DNA from: Luminiphilus sp.
GTDB lineage: Bacteria; Pseudomonadota; Gammaproteobacteria; Pseudomonadales; Halieaceae
Assembly (NCBI GenBank): GCA_024638905.1
Contig: JAHEJH010000146.1
Coordinates: 1 to 10,020 of the forward strand
Reading direction: 5' to 3'
DNA: 10,020 bases
Under the pieces are notes generated by a model. It was not told where the DNA came from. It did no database searches and saw only the letters and a list, made by a program, of their open reading frames with translations. Below are positions 5,480 to 10,020 of the stretch, piece by piece. Made by a program: the position numbers and the translations under genes. Positions within the stretch are counted from its first letter, which is position 1, and every line of letters begins with the position of its first letter.

Positions 5480-6793
5480 ATGTCCCTGACCAATCGCATT
5501 CTGCTCGCCATGGTGGCGGGTATCGCCCTCGGTTCTCTGCTTGAGTGGCTGATGGGTGCCCTCGATCCTGCGGGCGGACTACACGCGTTTATCGAGAACG
5601 GCTTGATACTGGGCTTATTCGATGTGGTGGGCAGGATCTTCATTGCGTCGTTAAAGCTGCTGGTCGTGCCGCTGGTCATGGTGTCGCTCATCTGTGGCAT
5701 GAGTTCACTCGGCGCCAGCTCTCGCATGGGTTCCATCGCGGGCCGCACCATTGGCCTCTACTTATTGACCACCTGCGTGGCAGTTACGCTTGGCCTGAGT
5801 GCGGCGCTGCTAATTGGTCCCGGTAAGGGTGTTGAGGCCATGGCCTCGGCGGCCTATGAGGCCAAGACGCCGCCTCCTCTGACCGATACGCTGGTGAATA
5901 TCTTCCCCAGCAACCCATTCAGAGCCATGGCCGAAGGCCAGATGCTTCAGGTAATCGTGTTCGCCCTGCTGGTGGGATTCGCCCTGACCCGGGCGGGCGA
6001 CGCGGGAGAGCGCATCGCGAACTGGTTCCGCGACATGGAAGTGATTGTGATGAAGATGGTGGGGGTCCTTATCGAGCTCGCGCCCTATGGCGTGTTTGCG
6101 CTATTGACCAAGCTGTTCGCGACGATGGGTTTTGGCACCATTGTCGATCTGGCGGCCTACTTCTTCACCCTGCTTGGTGTGCTCCTGTTCCATGGCCTGG
6201 TGGTTTATACCAGCCTGCTTAAAACTCTGACCGGCCTGAGCCCCGTGACGCTATTGCAAAAGATGCGCCGGGTCTGGGCCTTTGCGTTTTCCACTGCATC
6301 TTCAGGCGCCACATTGCCAATCACGCTGCGTACCGTGGAGAAGCGCCTGGGTGTGAGTAAAAGCGTCGCCGGCTTTTCGGTGCCGCTGGGAGCGACCATC
6401 AACATGGATGGCACCGCCATTATGCAGGGGGTAGCAACCGTATTCATCGCTCAGGTCTATGGCGTGGACCTGACCAGTGGACAAATCCTCATGGTGGTGC
6501 TGACTGCGACCCTTGCATCGATCGGCACCGCAGCGGTACCCGGTGTTGGGCTCATTACGCTGGCACTGGTGCTGCAGCAAGCCGGTCTGCCGGTCGAGGG
6601 GGTTGCCCTGATTATTGGCGTGGATCGTTTCCTCGACATGGTGCGCACTATGGTGAATGTGACAGGGGACGCCACCGTGGCCACGATCGTTGCGTATCAG
6701 GAAGGCCAGCTCGATCAGGATATCTACCTCGACCCCAACGCTGATCATGAAGGTGATCTTGAGGAACCCCAAACAACAGGAGCAGCCGCATGA
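5480..6793 (+). CDS. sodium:dicarboxylate/amino-acid symporter (DAACS/SLC1 family)
   Basis: This inner-membrane secondary transporter imports acidic amino acids or C4-dicarboxylates with cations. It has 437 residues with repeated hydrophobic segments from the N-terminus onward. The transport core is clear: re-entrant loop 1 with SSGATLP at 274-280, the broken TM7 motif NMDGT at 308-312, re-entrant loop 2 with SIGTAAVPGVG at 347-357, and TM8 with D386, R389, T390, N393 and D397. These TM8 residues line up with GltPh D394, R397, T398, N401 and D405, which bind aspartate and sodium. That favours an acidic amino acid and sodium coupling. The NMDGT/RTMVNVTGD version is nearer to GltPh and animal EAATs than to E. 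coli GltP. An acidic, probably cytoplasmic tail follows residue 408. GAGGAA at 5470-5475 serves the ATG, 1 bp after the lipoprotein gene. The exact substrate is not proven. Confidence 0.93.
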   Translation: MSLTNRILLAMVAGIALGSLLEWLMGALDPAGGLHAFIENGLILGLFDVVGRIFIASLKLLVVPLVMVSLICGMSSLGASSRMGSIAGRTIGLYLLTTCVAVTLGLSAALLIGPGKGVEAMASAAYEAKTPPPLTDTLVNIFPSNPFRAMAEGQMLQVIVFALLVGFALTRAGDAGERIANWFRDMEVIVMKMVGVLIELAPYGVFALLTKLFATMGFGTIVDLAAYFFTLLGVLLFHGLVVYTSLLKTLTGLSPVTLLQKMRRVWAFAFSTASSGATLPITLRTVEKRLGVSKSVAGFSVPLGATINMDGTAIMQGVATVFIAQVYGVDLTSGQILMVVLTATLASIGTAAVPGVGLITLALVLQQAGLPVEGVALIIGVDRFLDMVRTMVNVTGDATVATIVAYQEGQLDQDIYLDPNADHEGDLEEPQTTGAAA

Positions 6794-7440
6794 GCGTAAA
6801 AGTGCAGGTCGTACCTGTCACGCAGTACCAACAGAACTGTTCAATCATCCAGTGTCAGGCGACGGGCCTTGCGGCGATTGTGGACCCGGGCGGCGATATT
6901 GAACGCATCGAGGCGGCTATCACGAAAATGGACGCCACCGTAGAGAAAATTCTGCTTACCCATGGGCACATGGATCACTGCGCCGCGGCGGATGTGCTGC
7001 GTCAGAAACTGACGGTGCCCATGGAAGGCCCTGAACAGGGTGACAGCTTCTGGATCGACAAGCTTCCCGAGTGGTGTGAGATGGCCGGCTTTCCTAGAGC
7101 GGAGCCCTTTACGCCGGATCGCTGGCTAGAGGATGGCGATACGGTCACCGTAGGCGAGCAGATGCTGGAGGTCATTCATTGCCCGGGTCACACTCCGGGG
7201 CATGTGGTGTTCCTGCACCGGGAGACCCAGCTTGCGTGGGTAGGCGACGTGATCTTTGCCGGGTCAATCGGCCGCACCGATTTTCCCATGGGCAATCACG
7301 AGCAGCTGATTCACTCGATTCGCGAGAAGCTCTTTCCGATCGGTGACGACATTCGTTTTGTCCCCGGCCACGGCCCGGACTCGACCTTCGGTCAGGAGCG
7401 CATCAGCAACCCCTTTGTGGCCGACAAGCAGTACGGCTGA
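6790..7440 (+). CDS. gloC: metallo-beta-lactamase-fold hydrolase, YcbL/GloC-type glyoxalase II
   Basis: Proteins of this type hydrolyse S-D-lactoylglutathione or related thioesters in the cytoplasm, in methylglyoxal detoxification. The 216 residues are close to E. coli YcbL/GloC (215), and long stretches read alike from memory: SQNCS-like QQNCSII at 14-20, VDPGGD at 31-36, TPDRWL at 108-113, CPGHTPGHVVF at 131-141 and GDDIRFVPGHGP at 185-196. Metal ligands are THGHMDH at 57-63 (H58, H60, D62, H63), H134, D153 and H194. The protein lacks the long C-terminal substrate domain of classical GloB. AGGAG at 6778-6782 serves an ATG that overlaps the symporter stop by 4 bp (ATGA), so the two are probably co-translated. 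This is the last gene of the plus-strand run, and its TGA directly abuts the stop of the converging gene. Confidence 0.93.
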   Translation: MSVKVQVVPVTQYQQNCSIIQCQATGLAAIVDPGGDIERIEAAITKMDATVEKILLTHGHMDHCAAADVLRQKLTVPMEGPEQGDSFWIDKLPEWCEMAGFPRAEPFTPDRWLEDGDTVTVGEQMLEVIHCPGHTPGHVVFLHRETQLAWVGDVIFAGSIGRTDFPMGNHEQLIHSIREKLFPIGDDIRFVPGHGPDSTFGQERISNPFVADKQYG

Positions 7441-9180
7441 TTACGGGGTGGGGTAGGGATCCCCCCCAAACACCGTCGCCTTCACTTTGATGTGCCGCAG
7501 CGCATCACCCGGCACGGTCATGGGGTCGGCCTCCAGCACCACAAAGTCGGCGCGTTTGCCCGCGCGGATTGACCCGATTTCATTTTCACGGCCCATCACG
7601 GCTGCCGCGCCTGAGGTCACCGCTTTGAGTGCGGAGGCCCTGGAGAGACGCTCTGTTTCCAGACCCTCAGCGCCACTGATGGTCTCGCGCTCGCTCGCGG
7701 CCCATACCAAGGTGAGTGGAGACAGGGGCGCCATGGGTGCATCCGAGTGGAGCGTTAGCGGTACGCCGTTGCGCTCAAGCGACCCGAGGCGTGTCATTTG
7801 CGCTGCGCGATCGGGCCCGAGCCAGTCCCCGGAGTAGGCCTCAGAGAGGATGTAATGGTAGTAAGGATTCACCGACGCCTGTGCGCCCAGCTTGGCCAGT
7901 TGCGCGCTCTGCTGCTCGGTGCTGTAAGCCAGGTGCTCAATGGTGGAACGATGATCCGGGCGCGGGAAGTCTTGCTGCAGTCCTTCGATCAGCTGTAAAA
8001 ACCGATCCACCGCTGCATCGCCGTTGGCGTGGGCGTGGAGCTGAAATCCTGCGCGCCAAAACATTTCTCCATAGGCGCGGAGCACGGGCTCTGGCACCAT
8101 CCAAACGCCCTCGTGCCCGTCGAGGTAGCCGGGCGGGCCCATTTGGGCGAGCCCGGAGAAAATGGCACCGTCGATCATGAGTTTGAAGTGATTGCCCACC
8201 ATCACGCGGTCGTCGTTACCGGCTTGCCATTCCAATATCTCCGCCAACGCCTCCTCGGGGGTTTTCCCGCGGGTCAGGAAGTCCAAGATGATCGGCGTCA
8301 GAATGAGCCGCACCGGCACCGGGTAGGCGCTGGCTGCGGCGCGTACGCCCGCGATCTCGCCGACGGGGTTGCCATAGATGCCGGTGCCCATGTCGAGGGC
8401 GGTGGTCACACCAGCCTGATGCAGCATGGCGAGAAAGTTGAACATGCCACCACCGAAGCGCTGTGGCGTAAACAGGAAGCCAAGCTTGGGCACGACGGCC
8501 TTCAGGCCGTTCTCGTAAAAATGGCCCCGCGCCCAGTCAGCGCCTTCGTCCATCTGCGCATTGGCCTCGGTCACACCGAGCAGGGACCAAGCCGCGTCGT
8601 TGCCAATCAGCTCATGGAAGGAACGATGCCAGAGCATCACGGGCTGTTCTCCAAACATCTCGTTCAGATCCTCCCGCCAGATCTCGCCGTGCCACAGGGG
8701 GTGATAGCCCCAGGTAATGAAGGGCACGGTGGGGTCGCGGTGCTGCGCGGCAAGGGCTGTCAGTCGGCTACGATACCCCTCGGGAGTGGTCTCGCCGGGG
8801 AATTCACCGGTGGGCAGCGACCAGTCATCGGGCGCCAGAAACGGGAACTGGGTGAGCACCGCGGGCAGGGCAGGGTGCACGTGAGGATCAATGAATCCTG
8901 GTAGCAGAATGTCGTTGGCAAATTGGCGATCGACCCGGCCGTTGAGGGCTTTAATAAGCGGTTGAAGCGAGTCTTCGCTGCCCACCGCGACGATCAATCC
9001 ATCCTCCACCGCGACCGCTGTGGCGGTGGGCAGCGCTGGTTCCATGGTGCGGATCAATTGGGCGGTATAGACCACCAGTTCAGCGCGTGTAGGCGCTACG
9101 AGTGCTAGCAGAGTGACCGCAGCCAACGCAGTTCGCAGGCGTAAGAAGGTCCAATGGGTCGATTGAAAAGCGCGGGCCAT
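7441..9180 (-). CDS. exported metal-dependent amidohydrolase (YtcJ/amidohydrolase-3 type)
   Basis: This TIM-barrel hydrolase has 579 residues. An N-terminal signal peptide (basic start, hydrophobic about 17-29, likely cut after TRA at 31-33) suggests a periplasmic or secreted enzyme; no lipobox or twin-arginine motif is seen. The mature part begins with the beta-sandwich region typical of the superfamily (ELVVYTAQLIRTM, then GLIVAVG at 61-67). Metal or catalytic residues are H100 and H102 (GFIDPHVHP), K333 (FKLMIDGA), H382 and H384 (LHAHANGD), H416 (IEHL) and D480 (LHSDAP). It ends with GSIRAGKRADFVVLEADP at 536-553, which closes the sandwich. The set of motifs fits the YtcJ-like branch, whose substrates are mostly unknown, so no specific reaction is assigned. 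It starts 27 bp after the M48 gene, probably in one operon, with only a weak ribosome-binding site. Confidence 0.88.
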   Translation of the reverse strand: MARAFQSTHWTFLRLRTALAAVTLLALVAPTRAELVVYTAQLIRTMEPALPTATAVAVEDGLIVAVGSEDSLQPLIKALNGRVDRQFANDILLPGFIDPHVHPALPAVLTQFPFLAPDDWSLPTGEFPGETTPEGYRSRLTALAAQHRDPTVPFITWGYHPLWHGEIWREDLNEMFGEQPVMLWHRSFHELIGNDAAWSLLGVTEANAQMDEGADWARGHFYENGLKAVVPKLGFLFTPQRFGGGMFNFLAMLHQAGVTTALDMGTGIYGNPVGEIAGVRAAASAYPVPVRLILTPIILDFLTRGKTPEEALAEILEWQAGNDDRVMVGNHFKLMIDGAIFSGLAQMGPPGYLDGHEGVWMVPEPVLRAYGEMFWRAGFQLHAHANGDAAVDRFLQLIEGLQQDFPRPDHRSTIEHLAYSTEQQSAQLAKLGAQASVNPYYHYILSEAYSGDWLGPDRAAQMTRLGSLERNGVPLTLHSDAPMAPLSPLTLVWAASERETISGAEGLETERLSRASALKAVTSGAAAVMGRENEIGSIRAGKRADFVVLEADPMTVPGDALRHIKVKATVFGGDPYPTP

Positions 9181-9207
9181 AGCGTCAGGTCCACTTGGCT
9201 TGAGAGA

Positions 9208-10020
9208 TCAGCGGATGACTTTAACCCAATCTCCGGTGCGCGGCTCGCCGCTGGGGTAGTAGCCATTGATCAGCCGCAGCTGATTTTCGGCATCGGGTAA
9301 TTTCACGCTGCTCGCCAGTGACGCGAAGGTCGCCCCACGGGGCACCTGAATGTAGTGCAGCGTGTGGCTGGTGCCTGTGACTTTCTCGCGGCCCGTTAGG
9401 GGGCGGAAGCTGTCGATAATGGTTCGGAAATCCGCATCGGCCGCGCCAAGATCCGGCGCCTCGCCCTCGAACAGGAAGCGGTAACTGTGATCAATCACTG
9501 CGAGCCGGACAGACTGCCCTCCGCTTGAGGCCACCGCGGTGGAGCCTTTCAGGCCATATTGCTCCAGCACCTCGAAGTCGCTGACGTCTCCCTGTGCGTT
9601 GGCAAGGAGACCGGCCTCGGTGTCCTTGTCTGGGTCAATGCGTGCCAAGCCAATGGCCAAGGTCTGACGGCCATCCGCGGAGGTGGCAATAATTGCGCGG
9701 CTCGACTGGGCCACTGTCCAGCCGGGTGGGTGGGCAAAGGTGAAATTAAGTTTGTTGTGATAGAACCGGTTTGGCTCTCCCTGTGCAGCAGCACTCGCTC
9801 CGTAAACCATCCCCTCGGTCTGCCGGCGGTACTCGCCGGGGATCTCGGGGTTCTCGGGCATCTCGTCAATGTCGAGCTCGTTTGCGGCCCTGATCACTGT
9901 CTGCAGTCGCAGGTCGTTGCGCGGGTGACTGGCGTAGAGCCCGTGGTAGGTGCCAGATGGTTTGCCGCTTGCCTTAGCCTGCACGCGCCGATACTGCTCC
10001 TGATCCTTGAGCACACCGAT
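9208..10020 (-). CDS. M48-family metalloprotease, C-terminal part (runs off the right edge)
   Basis: About 270 residues are visible; the HExxH active site would lie beyond the window. The first part (LKDQEQYRRVQAKA, then YHGLYASHPRNDLRLQ) is the typical end of the catalytic domain of exported M48 proteases, where SHP precedes the last helix. Next comes a region starting about 84 residues into the visible part (FTFAHPPGW, ending FRTIIDSFRPL) that resembles a PsbP/Mog1-like fold by pattern only. The last 50 or so residues (YIQVPRGATFASLASS to GDWVKVI) look like a LysM-like module, which would bind peptidoglycan or a similar glycan. A GTG at 10014 is in frame, but the reading frame and family similarity continue through it, so it is not the start. 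A role in periplasmic or outer-membrane protein quality control is inferred from the family. Confidence 0.8.
   Translation of the reverse strand: MGVLKDQEQYRRVQAKASGKPSGTYHGLYASHPRNDLRLQTVIRAANELDIDEMPENPEIPGEYRRQTEGMVYGASAAAQGEPNRFYHNKLNFTFAHPPGWTVAQSSRAIIATSADGRQTLAIGLARIDPDKDTEAGLLANAQGDVSDFEVLEQYGLKGSTAVASSGGQSVRLAVIDHSYRFLFEGEAPDLGAADADFRTIIDSFRPLTGREKVTGTSHTLHYIQVPRGATFASLASSVKLPDAENQLRLINGYYPSGEPRTGDWVKVIR

Noticed and set aside
7445..7467. GC-rich hairpin or G-quadruplex-like runs considered as a terminator
   Set aside because: There are only three G-runs, and the stem is imperfect with no T-tract after it in either direction. The bases code for the last residues of the amidohydrolase.
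8029..8904. Long open frame (291 codons) on the plus strand
   Set aside because: It lies entirely opposite the amidohydrolase, which has clear motifs, and its translation shows no recognisable domain. Long antisense frames are common in high-GC genes.

Overview
The window is a gene-dense, high-GC stretch of ordinary bacterial chromosome with eleven protein-coding genes. Two of them run off the ends. There are no RNA genes, insertion sequences, CRISPR arrays or long repeats. The MepM-like endopeptidase, the E. coli/Bacillus-type TyrS with KFGKT, and the YcbL/GloC-type hydrolase suggest a gammaproteobacterium. A marine Halieaceae/OM60-like or other Cellvibrionales-like lineage is a guess from general resemblance only.

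Layout. On the minus strand at the left are anmK (5' end only) and, upstream of it, a membrane-anchored M23 murein endopeptidase; the two overlap by 4 bp. A divergent promoter region (1466-1650) separates this pair from a tightly packed plus-strand run: tyrS, a LOG-type nucleotide phosphoribohydrolase, a SixA-like histidine phosphatase, nagZ, a small Kazal-domain lipoprotein, an SLC1/DAACS-type sodium:dicarboxylate/amino-acid symporter and a GloC-type metallo-beta-lactamase-fold hydrolase (1651-7440). Gaps in this run range from an 8 bp overlap to 45 bp. An internal promoter probably lies just before the lipoprotein. On the right, two minus-strand genes converge on the run: the 3' part of an M48 metalloprotease with extra C-terminal domains, followed by an exported amidohydrolase whose stop codon directly abuts that of the GloC gene.

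How the genes work together. Three genes concern peptidoglycan turnover. MepM-like cleaves cross-links in the periplasm, NagZ removes GlcNAc from imported 1,6-anhydro-muropeptides, and AnmK phosphorylates the anhydro-MurNAc released, for recycling. The remaining genes are housekeeping (TyrS, GloC), nucleotide or signalling clean-up (LOG, histidine phosphatase), uptake (symporter) and envelope or secreted functions (Kazal lipoprotein, M48 protease, amidohydrolase).

The least ordinary item is the Kazal lipoprotein. Its cysteine spacing is close to that of animal ovomucoid domains, its predicted P1 residue is Met, and it may be translated from a leaderless mRNA. No clearly new multi-gene system was found.
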